Of a stretch of 64,000 nt of DNA, positions 37,701 to 52,466 are shown piece after piece; position 1 is the stretch's first letter; every line of letters starts with the position of its first letter. Where the stretch lies: NCBI GenBank assembly GCA_004026145.2, contig CP034975.1, positions 2,396,398 to 2,460,397 on the forward strand, in the 5' to 3' direction. The notes beneath the pieces were generated by a model. It was not told the DNA's origin. It was given only the letters and a program-made list of their open reading frames with translations, and ran no database searches. A program made the position numbers and the translations under genes. Origin of the DNA: Takifugu bimaculatus. Taxonomy: Eukaryota; Chordata; Actinopteri; Tetraodontiformes; Tetraodontidae.

Positions 37701-40700
37701 TCTTCGTTTGTGGTCTAACCACGTCTTTGAACGATGCTGATATCTGATTTGTAGCTGTACAAAATCAATCCATGTAATCTTGGAAAACTCAATAGCGATG
37801 CATTTTTATGTGCAGATGCTGGACCAGCAGGCTGAGAACATGGACACTGCAGACCTAAAGTCCTTCATCCAAGCTCATGTACCAGAGGCCCGACTGATGG
37901 AGGCCCAGAGGGGTGACCTGGTCTACTCGCTGCCCCCCTTCAGCTCTTCAAACGCCTCCTTGTACCGCTCCCTCCTGACTGCGCTGGACTCTAACTTGGA
38001 TGATCTGCAGCTGGGGGGCTATGGCATCTCTGACACCACCCTAGAGGAGGTAATCCCTGCACAGAAGTTGGTTTATTCTGCAGATACTAATTAGGAAAAG
38101 GGTAGAAGATTAGCTGATAAGATGCATATGTTCAGACTTGCCTCTTTAAAGCAGTCTAATTCTGCTTCTATGCTCAGTGATAAACAGAGATATCTGTTCT
38201 GTGTAGGTGTTTCTACAGCTGACTCAAGATGGCAGAGATGAGACCCGAGGCAGTCCTCTGTCCATCTCAGAGACGATGTCTGACTCTGGATCCATTGACA
38301 GTTTCCCTTCAGACCTCAGGGACAGTGTCTCTAACTTTGGGGACAAGATATGTAAGTTTGCTCACATTAAAGGTTTTCACCCCTGTCCTTTCCTGCAGAT
38401 GTTTCATAAAATGATCAGGTTTCATAATACGACAACAACATGTTACAGTGCTCCAAAATATAGTATAATAGAATTCTTCTGACTCTTTGTCCAGACTGCT
38501 AGTAGGAGTGTGAATGTTAAGGCTTAATCAATTAAAAAGGAAAGAGAAAGGAATGGTCATCTTAAAGGAATACATTTTGATCTTCTTTGACCCTACAAGT
38601 GACAGAGAATGTCACATCTGCTCTGCTACACTCCCAGCTCTCACAGGTGCATCCACAGTGAGTGGGGTGGCCCTTGCCTGGCAGCAGATGACAGCCATAC
38701 TGATCAAGAGATTCCATCACAGCCGCAGAGATTGGAAGGGTCTGATTGCCCAGATTCTGCTTCCTGTGCTCTTTGTGGTGTGTGCCATGGGCCTGGGATC
38801 AATCAAGAACGACCTGCGACACTATCCCGAGCTGGAGCTTAGCCCTGCACTTTACAACTTCCATCCAGGCTACTCTTTCTTCAGGTCCGTCCTCCAACAA
38901 ACCAGCAGGAGAAGGAGCTTCTGAAGGACTGTTATAGAGAGTTAATCATAGGCAATCAGTGCATTTACACTAAGCCTGCTCCAAAGAGAGCCTGCTTTAC
39001 GTTGCAGTGACCACAAATGTGTGGATATGATATATATACAGTATATACACATTTAGGATGAAGCTATGGATCACATATTGTATGCTAACCTGATTTTTGC
39101 AGTTATATATCTGATTATTTTTATGGAGCTTTTTGGTTGATTTCTATCATTGAATCATGATCCCTTCAATATTTTACAAAGGTTTTTTGACTTATGCACG
39201 AGGGTCACAAAGCAGAGACGTGACTAATGAAGGAGCGGTGCACTTTTATTTCACGATTGGGCTCCAGGTCATTTTCTGCAGCTGTTGTAAAATGAATTTG
39301 ACGCCGGTAGATATGGAAGGACGGGCAGACCTTAAGCAGAAGTGAGTGATTGAGAGCATGAGAGAAACAGATTATTGTGAAGAAGACAGCTGAGATGGGA
39401 GATCAAAGTGAGAGAAATCAAGAGCGTCAGGAGGTTTCAGTGAATGCCTTTATGCTTGAGAAGTGCTGTTGTTTGATCAAGTGGATATTTTGCAAAAGAA
39501 AGAGAACTGCTGATGTGCCAGTCACCATCAAAAAGAGGATGAACTCTCTCCACATTCTTTATAGCTCGATCTACACAGATATGTTTAATTATTTAGGGTT
39601 GATCAGAGTAATGTTGGAAGTGGAGGAAAATAAAAATCCATTTTTTTAATAGTTTTCTACCTTCTGTATTCTGTAGTTTGAAAGCAAAGTGTCTAAAGAG
39701 AGATCGTTTTTACATGATGTGTTGATATTTGAGCTCAGTAACTGCTGCCACTCCACAGGAACTCGCGGCAGTGAACTTGTGCTGACTTTCATCCTGACCG
39801 CTTCAGACTTCTCTCATTATAGCCGTAAATTGCAGAATGCCAAATTCTATTGACTTTGTCAGTTTCCAGCCCTGCCCCAGTGAACTGCAATTGTAATGAT
39901 CTCAGTGTTTATGTATGAGCGTACCACAGCATATGTGTATGCTGTAAGGCAGGGAATGTGTAAAAGTTACAGAAAAACACATGTAAAGGGTAGATCAGCT
40001 GTCATTAAGACAGCACACCAGTGGTCACTTTATACTAGGTTCATTCCAAACCAGATTTCCAGTCCTGAAAAACAGTCCTGAAAAATGGCAACATTGCATT
40101 AGAACTGTTTTCATACAGACAAATCCTCAATACATACCCTGCTGGTTTTCCGTTAGAGCCCTACGTAACAACCATTCCCTTGCCTCTTATCCTTGGAGCT
40201 GTTGTTAATAATATATTGTTTTCTGACTTCACAGCAACCAAAATCCAAACTCCATCCACCTGGTAGATACCATGATGTCATCCCCGGGGATTGATAATGC
40301 TTGCCTCCACGGCAACAACCAGTACGTTACAGCCAATCCTTTCTTGTTTTGCTTTGTTTTGTTTCTTAAAATGACCATTTTTGTTGCTATTCTGGGAGTC
40401 CGCACTCAGCTCCTCTGCTCACTCCACCCTCTACACATTTTTATTTCTCATTGCTATTCTCTCTGTGCCTCCTCTCTTCACCTTGTTTCATTTTACAAGT
40501 CTGTCTGTCTCTCACCAATTCCTGCTGCCCGGTCTTTTCCTTTCTCTCCCTGGTCTCTCTCGTGTCCCCGTCCTCTTTTCTTGCTGCACTGCTCAGCGTA
40601 TGTGGCTGAAAGCCTGCAGCAGGACTCTGTAATGTGAGAAGATAATTTGTATTCCATTAACACCCTGTGTTTATATGGGAGATGTTGCCCTTAGAGGCGC

Positions 40701-41376
40701 TCAAATCAATGTTGGCATTCACGAGCAAGACCTCAGTTGCATTTTAAAATTTCTTGCAAAACAAATAAATAAATAAATAAAGGGAGAGAGACAGAATTTT
40801 GTGTTTCATGATGCGCTATAGTCACGCACGATAGTAGCCAAGACCGGGTGGGGGTGGGGTGAGGGGGTGAAAAAGATGCTGCATAGACTGCGTGACTATT
40901 TCATTGTCAGACTAATCGACATTTGAGCGTGACAGCGCAAAGCCCAGCTGAACATTTGGCATTAAATAAAGTCCATGTGATCCAGAGGTCTACACAAGAA
41001 AATCACCCCCATTTTTCATGCCTTGCATATTACACAGCACCGATGTCTTGATAGCAGGTTAAATATTTCAAATAACAAAGCAGCACACCAAGTCACAGTT
41101 GAAGGCTTGAAGGTTTTTTATTTTCTTTTGTTGTTTTTCTTTTTTAACATCTGTAGACATCTTGTCAGTCCAACTTTCACAATGTGTTCTGGTCTAAGTC
41201 CAGAAGATGTGTTGTGGGCCTGTGAAGCACTAAAAGCTCAGTTTATTGAGCCTCTGTTTCTTTTAAAGGGACTGTGCAGCGAGCACAAACAAGTGGACAT
41301 CCAGTGGGAGCAACTCCAGTGCATTTGCTCGCTGTAAATGCACCTATGACAAGCAGGTGAGACTGGGTCATTGCCT

Positions 41377-41434
<58 letters not shown>

Positions 41435-44400
41435 CTGCCACATGTGTGTGAGTGACTTTTTGCATTGTCTCACAATAGGGTGCCTTCATTCAGGTGTCAT
41501 TTCCTGAAATCATGTTTGTTGTGTGTCGTGCAGGTCTGTGAGGGGGACCACATCCACCCCCCATATAAGAAGATTCCTTCCTCTCACATTCTGTATAACC
41601 TGACTGGCATCAACGTAGAGAACTATCTGATGACTGACAGCGAATGACTTCGTCAGGAACAGGTGATTCTGATGTGCCGATGGCACGTATCACCCCCATT
41701 TTTCATGAATGATAAACAATGCCATAAGCAGATTTCCAGGAAAAGTGACACAATATTCCTGACATCAGACTGGAATTTCATAATAAAATATAAAACAGAA
41801 GCACCAAATGTTATTATTGTTCCCACCACACGGTGCTACAGTATTGTGAATTTTATTTGTGGTTATTATATGTTATTGTAAATTTCCTATAGCAGTTGAA
41901 ATGTAATTGTGTTTCAAGCAATGCGTTTTGTTTCTAACATGCTTCTTTTAGGTATGGTGGCTTTTCTTTGGGCATGCCGCTCCCCACTGACTTAAAACTG
42001 GACATAAAGGAAGTACCCAAAAACCGTACTCTGTCTAAGGTGAGCCTCCCCACGGCCTCCTTGTTTCACCATTGCACGATTGCTTTGACGTTATCACGTA
42101 GAATCTTGATAATTCGTGTGTCTGAATGTTGCAGTAGAGGTTTGTGATTATGTGTGCATGCTTTAGGTCTGGTATAACCCCGAAGGTCATCACACGATGC
42201 CGGCATACTTAAACAGCCTTAACAACTTGATCCTTCGCTCCAATCTTCCAGCAGACAAAGATCCACAGGAATATGGTAAGACAGCTCTGAAAATTTGAAT
42301 TAATTGAATTAATCCAAGAGGACAATCTGAGATTTAAGCAACAGATAGATGCCAGTAATGCTAATGAATGTTAGTTTCTTTTGTAAAATCATGCTGATAT
42401 GCTATAGCAAAACTGTCTACAGCTTAAGAAGGTGCCACTGATTGAGTATCCACTGCATGTTTATATAGTAAACATAAGGAAAGATGTCAACAGTGTGTTT
42501 GCTCATGGTTCATTTCACCAGATTAAAGCCAGGGGGTGCTGCGTGTCCTGAACCTCACATCATTACACATGTTGAATACTGATGAGTGTTGCTCACAGGG
42601 GAGCTTTGTTAAAGAGAATGAGGCCGACCATGTTTTCAGTAATGCTTAGGGCCAGGGTATCACTCTGACCATCTGCCTGCCAGCACAAGTGCACAAATAC
42701 AGCCATGCGCTGATGCATATGAGGCAAACATACAGTGCATACACGCAGTTTTCTTCCCTACCGGATGCTCGAGGGTAGCATAATCACATTAAATGTACCC
42801 TGCAAGCCTGCTGCGGGAGCAGGGAGGGGGAGTGTGTATGCAGGGAGGGTGTATCAGACCACCCAAAGTATTGTATTGTGAACTCTGCTGCCAGCTGTTG
42901 GAGATGCATTGGAGGTCTGCCTCTGTCCTCACTGCAGATTTGGATCTCTCCCATATCAACGATGCATGTCGTATTAACAGGCAGTGATCCTCATCCCACT
43001 GACAACATATTCCGCTGTCCAATACTTTAAATACCCCCCAAAACAGTGCCCTTAAAATGTTTTGGAAAATGGGAAGAACAATCCCAGACTGAGGCGATAA
43101 GACCCAAAATATAGTTCTTTATTTATTCACATGACCCAGTTTTACTGTAGGCCTCCACACAAGCATTCACCGTGGCTCCCAGTATTATATTTCTAGTCTG
43201 TTTTTGCTCCCTGTGAACTCTCTGCCGTCCGACCTGGAGGACTTTTTTTCTGCAAAGGTCAAAAAAACAACGAGATAATCCTTTCAAATTCAGATATCAT
43301 GCTGTAGTTATAACAAGCATGCATTCATAATGCACCATTTTTCAGCAGCAGGATGGCAGATGTGGCACAGATGCAAAATTGGCTAATAATAATTTCAGCA
43401 CTTCACTTGTCAAAGCACAAGCTTCCATTATTTTGTACTTAGAGCCTCACAGAAGTGCTATCTCTCTTCACTCCATTGTTCCCCTCAGATTTGTCATTCA
43501 CCTCCGAAGGGGTCTCGTTATAGCCCCCCCTCGCTCCAACCACCAATAAACCACAAGGAAGACTATTATGGCTTTTGTAGGAAAATGAATTTAAAAAAAA
43601 AAAGCATTATTACTGAGAATGAAAATTATTCTCAGCTTCATATTTATACCATAAATGTGCTCTCGGGGCAGAACTTGATTGTTCTAATTCTAATTCTAAT
43701 TTAATTGTTCTAAATCTAGTTTAAATGATGAATGAAATGAGAAAAATGAATAACTCCACATCATATTCTGCACAAACTAAGGGACGATACAGACATGTGG
43801 GAGCAGACTGCATCTGTGAGCACCAGAAAGACCATGAAAAATGATAAAGAAAATTCAATTTCCTTTGTATGCCCCGGTAAATGAAATCATCGTGTTCTAT
43901 ATTTTCAATTAACTGGGTTTCAGACTATGAGTTTCATTGCTGTTTTGGTTCCCCTGATGAAAAAATAGTGTCTGTGGTGTTCCAGTTGTTAACACGATTT
44001 CTTTCTATTGCAGCCATTTTAGTTTCTAGTCAGCCCTACTTTGGACGGGCAGATGATGAAGATCTGATGTAAGTACTGCACTTTGCATTCTTTCCTCTGC
44101 CTAAAAAGTATTTTTAAGAATCCATTTTTCCACCTAATCAATGACATTATCCCCAATTGTGTTGAATCACTGAGACTATTAATAGCAATTGCTAGGCTAA
44201 GCCTGCTATAAATTATGGAAGAAATCCATCTTTTTGCAATTTAGAACATCCAAATCAGGGTGGACGCAGGGCATAGATGTACATGACAGAAGTATTTACC
44301 CATATTTGATTTTCTAAATGGAGTTTCCTGAGATTGCCCTATTGATCAGGCTCCCAATATAATGAGTGTTTACCCTGAAGGTGGCACAGAGGTGGATTGA

Positions 44401-47400
44401 TTCTACACTGCCTCCAAAAATGAGCTCATGCCTCAAAAACAGACTGTGTGTGTGTGTGTGTGGGTTGTGTTGAAGCTGTTTTCTGCAGAGCCTTATTAAC
44501 AATGACCCTTTCTTTACATCTGACATTTATGTAGCTGTAAGCTCTTAGAGTACCACCGTGGCTTTGAGTGCACAATTACATTTCCTTCCAGGTCAATATT
44601 CCTGGTTCCATATTCATGCATACATTCCTCTATGACACTGGTGCTGGGTGTGATGGTTGAGGCATTGGAAGCATTCCTTAGGCTACTCCAGCCAAACTCA
44701 TTGGCTGCCTTCTGCTGGCTTATCCCTGGGGTCAGTGCTTTTCTGACACACCCACCGTGCATCACTACCATACATCACTACCATACATCACTACCATACA
44801 CCACTCTGCTGTTTGCTGTCTTTCCCACTCACTGGTTCTGCAGGTTTTATATTCACAAACTCTTTCCAGCACCCATGACTTTATTTTGTTGAGCTGGTGG
44901 TGTTGAGCTCTGGCCAGGTGAGTGAGGGAAAGGTTGATCAAAAACAACTTTAGAAATGAACAACCAACACCTATTAGACAGTTTGATTGAGCACCTGTCA
45001 TTGAGTACCTGTACAGCCCAACAAAGTCGACTGGATCAGCCGTTTTAGACTTTTTATCTTTTTGTCAGAGAGATGGCCCAGGCATCTTGTCAAATGAAGC
45101 TCACCATTAATGGTGCCGTTCTAACCTCACTGGTTACGAGCTATTTCAGTAGTTCCTCCTAGTCTGGTATGAGGAAAAAAGACATGAATTTTGAAAACAA
45201 AGGCACCGAGTTTGTCACGCAAATTAATTCCAGCAAATTCTGGCCTTTTGATCTGAAGTCATGCCTGCTTCAAAGCCGGCTACTAATGACTCCATTGTAG
45301 TTCTATGTTTTTATATTTAGATATCTATTTCTTTGTCTTTATTTTTACAGTATCCAGGGAATGCTGCAGATCCTCGTGGCTATATGCGTGCTGACAGGCT
45401 ACTCCATCACAACTGCCAGCTTTGCCATCTATGAAGTCAGTGAGCACAGCAGCGGGTCCAAAAGGCTTCAGCACATCGCAGGCATCAGCGAGCCCTTCTA
45501 TTGGACCATGAACTTCATTTATGACATGGTAGCATCTTGGAATCATTAGTTGTGTAACCAAAGACAGATTTATTTACTATCTAGACTTTTCCTGAAACAA
45601 TGAATGCAGCTTTGATATGCTGTTTAATGCCTTGTTGTTGCTGCATCATTTCCCCACAGTTCATGTATCTGATCCCAGTCACCCTGACTGTCAGCGTGAT
45701 CGCAGCCTTCCAGCTTCCAGCATTCACAGAGCGGCAGAATTTGGGTGCTGTCACGCTGCTTCTGGTGCTCTTTGGGTGAGTCATTTGATGTCACAACATT
45801 TGTGAATATTTTTGAGCCTTACAACGTTTTGAGGCTGCAAGCCGACTGACAGTGTCGGTTGTCTGAGCTGACGGCAAAAGTGATTGGACTCTTAATGCTT
45901 CTATGTCTCTGCTTTAGTGTCCAATTTCAGTTGAGCTCAGAGGTGCTAGCCAGATGAGAAGGACATAGCAAAATAAGGATGAGGCCAACCGGTTATTTTC
46001 TCAAGATAGAGTTTTAGAAACCCTTCTGACAATGTGATTCTGAAAGACGAGGAGCTCGTGACGTTTCTGGCTCCCTGAGATTATGCACGTCCTGCCCCGG
46101 CTGCAGCTGAAGCTCAGTCTTCTTTGTCTCCTGCTGTTGCTGTCACAGGGCTTGTCCTAGTCTCCTAGATCTTCAGAGGTTGAGGCAGCACTGTGCTTCT
46201 CATTTATCAGACAGATGCCTCCCTCCCAAGCAATGAGTAATCAGAGTGCTCCATCTGTCAGGCAGCACCCACCTGGCCTGGTCTGCAGCCTTCTTGCTTC
46301 TGCTGCTTGTCATGGATTGGCACTCACAGTCTGCCTACCCAGCACCTTTTTCCCCCCACATGGCATGCGGATGCTTTGTCTCTGTCTGGCTCCGTCTGTG
46401 TGACTGCCTCAGCTCTCTTCTTCTCTCACCTCACACCGACCAAGCCACTTAAATCAAATGGATGAGCAGGTTATTTGAGAAAAGGATAGGCGAAAAAATA
46501 AAGAAATTAAAATTGAAAAAAAACTTTTGCTGGCAGGAGAATAAAGTGAAAAGTAATTTGTCTTCCTGTCTTTTTTTGGACTCCATCTCTTTTTCGTGGT
46601 GTGCTATTTTTCCTTCTACCCCTTTCAGGTTTTTTTTCCCTGTGCCTATTTTCATCAGACTCACAGTTGCTACACTTAGTCTTTCAAAGGTCTATACCAC
46701 TCAAGTTAGAAAATGCAGGTCATACCATTGCGGAAAACTGCAAGCAGCTTCCGTTTCCACTCTGTTACTATTTCTGGATCTTTTGAGGAACAAGCAAGTG
46801 ACACCTATTTTAAAGTGGCTGTGTTTTGGTTTTACCGCCTGTTCTGTCCTTGTCAATTCCCCAGGTTTTCCACATTTCCCTGGATGTATCTGCTAGCAGG
46901 AATCCTTAAGGATGCAGAGAGGGCTTTCATCACCTATGTGTGCATCAACCTCTTCATCAGCGTCAACACCATCCTATCCACTTCTATTTTATACTTCTTG
47001 CAACAGATTGCGTCGCGCAATGTAGAGGTTTGCATTAATTCCCTGCATCCCAATGCATTTGTAATAGCCACTGCTTACATACGTCCTGTAATTTACCAAT
47101 CACTGCATTATTTTGGGAATGTCACCAGTTGGCAGTCCTCATAATCTATCGCTATCGTGACTTCCTGACTTCCTTCCAGCATCCCCATTTATTATAAGAG
47201 CTGCCTTGAAATCACAAACTGCAACAATCACAGAAAAAAAGTGGGCCATCCTGGAGGGCTCGTCAGTGCATAACACATGATAGCTGATTCGTTGTTATGA
47301 AAAAGATTTGCAGCTGTGTGAGAAGAACAGATGTATGCAGTGAAAATGATAACAAAGATACACTGTCTGGTTTGTTTGATACCTACTCTACCTCTACCTA

Positions 47401-50400
47401 CAACCTTTCCTAACCACACTCTTTTCTTGCTACAGCTCATCCAGGACATCTTCAAGCGGCTGAGCCATGCCTTCCTCATCTTCCCTCAGTTCAACTTTGG
47501 GAATGGGTTGATGCAGCTGGCCCGGATGGACATCGAGGTCCAGCTTCTCAGTGGCTACGGCATTGATGCCTATAAGAACCCATATTCTGTGGATGCTTTG
47601 GGTTGGATGATGATTTCCTCCTTAATCCAAGGTCTGGTTTTCTTCACGCTGCGCCTGCTGCTTAACAAGCGTGTCACACGGAAAATAAGGTGAGGATACT
47701 AGCAATTCTAAGTAAAATTCAATAAGAAAAAGACATAGTCAGGAAACATATTATTTTGTTGGTAAGAATGTAAAGACACAAACATTCGCCCTATTGTTCT
47801 GTACAGCAGTTAATTTCAGTTTAAAATAAAATTGTCTCTCTTGGAAATGAAAATGCATTTTCTTTTGTAGGCATTTCATTTGTCGAAGAAAGAAGGTGCC
47901 ACCTGTGGTTTGTGAAGACGAAGATGAAGATGTATCTGCTGAGCACCAGCGGGTAGCAAGTGGTGCAGCCAGCTCAGACTTACTACAGGTCATCCAGCTC
48001 ACTAAGGTGTACCAACACCTTAAGAGGAAAGTGCATGCTGTGAAGAAGCTTTCTGTGGGCATCCCTGCAGGAGAAGTAAGCTTTGCTGATTATGAAACTG
48101 TAAATAAATAATATTATATAAATCTCTCAGAGTACAGCAATGGACTGGGGATGAATATGGACAATAACTTAACTTCCAGCTCTGTTTCCTGGTAACACAA
48201 TAGAGATTTGGAGGCATAATTGGATGTTAGTATAAAATAAAGATGTGCATTTACAGTCTACTCCTTCCTGGTTTATAATGCTGTCTGCATAATGTTTGTT
48301 GCATCTATGAAATGCTAATGTGTAAGCCCATAATATTTTATGGTGCTTAGAATTGACAAGTTACCAAGCAACTGTGTGCTTCTCCAGTGCTTTGGTCTGC
48401 TGGGTGTGAATGGAGCTGGAAAAACTACGACCTTTAAGATGCTGACTGGAGATGTCAGCCCCACCGATGGCACAGCACAGATCCGGGACTGGGATGGGTA
48501 AGATGCTCGTAAATGTTCTTGCTTATCTTCAGACTGACACTGTGGATACTTTTTTGTACTTACCTCAGGATTAAATTTGCATGATAAGCACACGATCGCC
48601 AGGTACCAAAGCTGTGCTGTATAAGCAATTAGCACATTTGGATGGTCTTGCCTCACACTGACCAAGATTTGAGTATTAATAGTGTGGGATTTAATAACTA
48701 GGAGCCAGACTCCAAATCAGGTTTAACCCACCCAGGCACTATTACATACAGGGGTCACTTGCATACCTCATGTGAAATTTAGGCATGTCTGGTTGAATGG
48801 CACTTGGAAGAAACTGTTTTCTTTTTTGTCTTTTTTTCAGACGGTTGGTAGACATCGTGGAATGCCGTCAAAAGGGGATAAACATCGGCTACTGTCCCCA
48901 GGTGGACGCACTTGACAGCCTACTCACCGGAGAGGAGCACTTGTACTTCTACGGCCGCATTCGGGGCATCTCAAAAAAAGAGCTGGACGGGGTAAGAAGC
49001 TGAGTTGCAGGTTGCAGTGCTTTCTAAACAACAAAATGACACTACATCTGATAGAAATTCAGAGGTGCACTCCTCCCCACTCTGCAGGAGTAGTAAGTGT
49101 CAGTGCCTCCATGCATACACAATCACTCTGCTAAGTGCTGAGTGATGTGAGCTGAAAACTGAACTATCTGGGGCAAAATGGAAAAGCTTTTGTTGTCAAC
49201 TCCTGCAATCCAAACTTCCGAATTAAGCTGACAGTGCTCTGCCTTACTGCATCAGAACATTTACATTTAAACGATACTTTGATGATGAGAGGATCTTATT
49301 TGATGTGTCGCTTTGACCACATTCTTCCCATTTATCTTTCTGGGAACAAATCAATCTTACTTCTGCAGTGAAAGGAGTCTGTGTTTTGTTGCTGCTGCCC
49401 GCCAACATGAGAGAAATCTGCAGAGCAGCCAATAAACAAGATGATGAGATTCCTGATTTTTATTTCTGTTATGCTTTCAAAGACACTGGACAGAAACAGC
49501 TCATCCATCTTCCGTTTTGCCCCCATTCTTTCTGTCTCTCTCTGTTTTTTTTGCAGTGGAGAATTCAGAGGAAAAAGCCATCAGCTCTGACACATTAGAA
49601 GCAATCACACACATTAGACATATGTGCACTGACTCAGAAAGCAAACTGGATGCGCTCGTTGTTTGAACTCGTCTGACAACAATGGCTGTAATGGCACCGG
49701 AGCATCAGCGTCAGGCTAATTCACAAACCCGGGGTTATACATAGAGGTCCTCTGATGTTGTCTTCCATTGACAGTCTGCTCGTTGTTGATAATGAGATGT
49801 GGCTTAATGGGGTCAGTTTGCCTTGACTTGATTTTTTTTACAGGAATAATGAGCGCCTGCATCAAAGGTGATTGAAACGGGCTTTTATGGAAGAAGATGG
49901 GGGAAAATATTCCGTACACATTATGATCTAAAGTAGTCGGTAATGTTCTGTTGCCTCTGTTAGTTGACTAGTAGCAGCTAATTATGTGTATTTATCAAAG
50001 GGAATGCCATTTATTGGTATAACCTGGTGAGATAAGTCACACAAAGACAAAAAATGCTTCAGTGATCTGGTTTCTGAGTTTGTGAACTGATAGCTAAAAA
50101 ACCTAAAAAGGCCCTGATGGGAGCAATCTGAAAACCAACTTAAATTTGCAGAACACCATTTCGTGTGATTAATAGGCAAGCGTGAAAATGGTTATGAGCC
50201 ATGCAGCGTTTCTGCCTCCTGCATTCAGTGCACTCTCACACAGCGGATAAATTGATGCCGTAGCAACCAAAACGGCGGCGCTGCTTCAGCGCCTGTTCTC
50301 CTGCAGTCTCAGAAGCTGAGGAGTCACCTAGTTACCCATGTCATCCAGACAACATTAATTATGCATGAGAAAACACAATCTGCAGGTATTTGCTCTGCAG

Positions 50401-52435
50401 CTGGACTGGGTGGAAATTAATGTTTCGGAGTCAGTAAGGTCTGGAGACAGTCTTTGCCCTCCTGGAAGCTTTTCTTAAATGCATAAAATATGTTTCTACC
50501 AGTAATTAGCTTCTGAACTGCATGTTTTTATACTGTATATTAAAGTGTTTCACCAAAGAGACATCTGGTCAGAAAATATTGGAATAAAGCAAAAGAGCAA
50601 CAATTACGTGTTACAAATAAAGTTACTTCATTCTGCAGATGAAGCACTGTAGTAATACGTTATCTTATATTTCTTAAAGGTCATAAAAAAAGTGCATAAC
50701 AGTTATTACGACTATTCATTTTTACAAGGAAGTTGCTGTGACTTGACAATATCTCTAAATATCGGTATATCTCCTCTGAATTTCTGATTAGGTTGGTTGG
50801 AAAAGAGGGTTGAGACATAAAAAGTAAATGAATGCTATGACTTTACTTTCGATTCAACTGGAGTGCTGACAAAAGCGCATCAGCGTAATGTGTCTTGTCA
50901 TTCACAGTGCTCATTTTCACATTGTATGACTGCTGTTACTGTGGCGATACATGAGGCGATGTACTTTTAAAACACAACAGACTAACAGTGTAAAACCTCT
51001 GAAGAACAGATATCACTCACATTAGTTTTCCCTGAACTTGCGAACCCTCTTCATCCAAAGGTGATAAGTCGTTTAGACATGAGGATGATGAAGCGATGTG
51101 ATCAGTGGAGCATCAGGTAGTGCTCCAGTGAACTGGACTAATGCACGGCAACCGCCCAGTCCTTAATCCTCAATATTCCCTTTACAGTGTGCGCTCACAT
51201 ACAGATACTTGAAATTAAAGTGAGTATCTTTTAAATCTTTTCCTCTGTTTAATTGGCCTAAATGTTTCCTTCAAAGGTGGTGAGTTACCTCCTGAAGAAG
51301 CTGGAGCTGGACTACCACAGAAACATCATCACTGACGGTTACAGCTGCGGCACCCGCAGGAAGCTCTCCACCGCGCTGGCTCTCGTTGGCCGTCCACAAA
51401 TCCTGCTCTTGGTGAGAAATCCGCCTGGATGCACTGCAGTCCATCTACTTGCTAAAGCAGACATCATATATTAAACAGCTTATATGCAGCTGCTCCTCCT
51501 TAAAGGCTCTTTGAAGTGAAGCAGATATTGATCCCAAAGACCTGACAGGTCTGCTGTACTGTATTTAATTGGTCTGTTTTCCTCAGCTGACCCCAGGGAG
51601 GATTTCACTGAACTTTTAACTGTTTCCATCTGGATTCCCAGTTCATTCCTTCTTTCTCCTCTCTCCATCACTCTTTTCCTTATTCTCACCATTCTCTATT
51701 GCTGTGAAATTTTCCTCGGTCTCTCATCTCACTTGTCCTCGACTTCATTGCTTGCCTTTGTGCTCTGACTGGAACAATGGGTCTTCCATCTCCCTCTCTC
51801 TTTTGCAATTATGCCTTTGTGTTTACTCTCTTCATGTTCCCTCTGCCCATTTATTCTCATCACCGCCTGTATGCACCTCACACTGTTGCGACACTGCCTT
51901 CGCTGGTTAACTCCTTATTTTCTCTCAATGTGTCATCTCGATTTGGACCTTGTCCTCCTCTTTTCTCTCACTCTCCTGCCATCTTTCTGTTTCTACAGGA
52001 TGAACCAAGTTCGGGCATGGACCCTCGGACCAAGCGTCACCTGTGGAAAATCATTTCTGAAGAAGTGAAAGGAAAATGTGCTGTTGTACTCACCTCTCAC
52101 AGGTAAGAGCCTCATGCATGTGCCCTTCTTTACCCTGTCATGGTTTAGTCAGGTAAATTATATATGGTGCAATGTGGAACATACAGAAATTACTGTTGTT
52201 TTTTGACTGACAGCTGCCGTGGCTAATTACCACGCGCTCTAAAGGCTTCTCATGTGACCCTTTATCTTTCTGTCCACATCTCAGCATGGAAGAGTGCGAG
52301 GCGCTGTGCAGCCGTCTCGCCATCATGGTGAAAGGACAGTTCAGATGTTTGGGCTCCCTGCAGCACATTAAGAACAGGTTTGTGACCTCTGCTCATCCTT
52401 CTCTCCATTGCCCACCCACACCCTTTGTGTCAACC

Positions 52436-52466
<31 letters not shown>

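Noticed and set aside
38585..38646. An earlier start for the TM7 exon at a CAAG acceptor
   Set aside because: The phase entering from exon 38207-38351 would then put the frame out of register with the conserved RFHHSRRDWKG segment; the CACAG at 38646 keeps it.
46462..46896. A long frame overlapping the abca12 exon at 46865
   Set aside because: Most of it is CT-rich intron. Only the bases after the CCCCAG acceptor at 46864 are exon, in the frame set by the neighbours.
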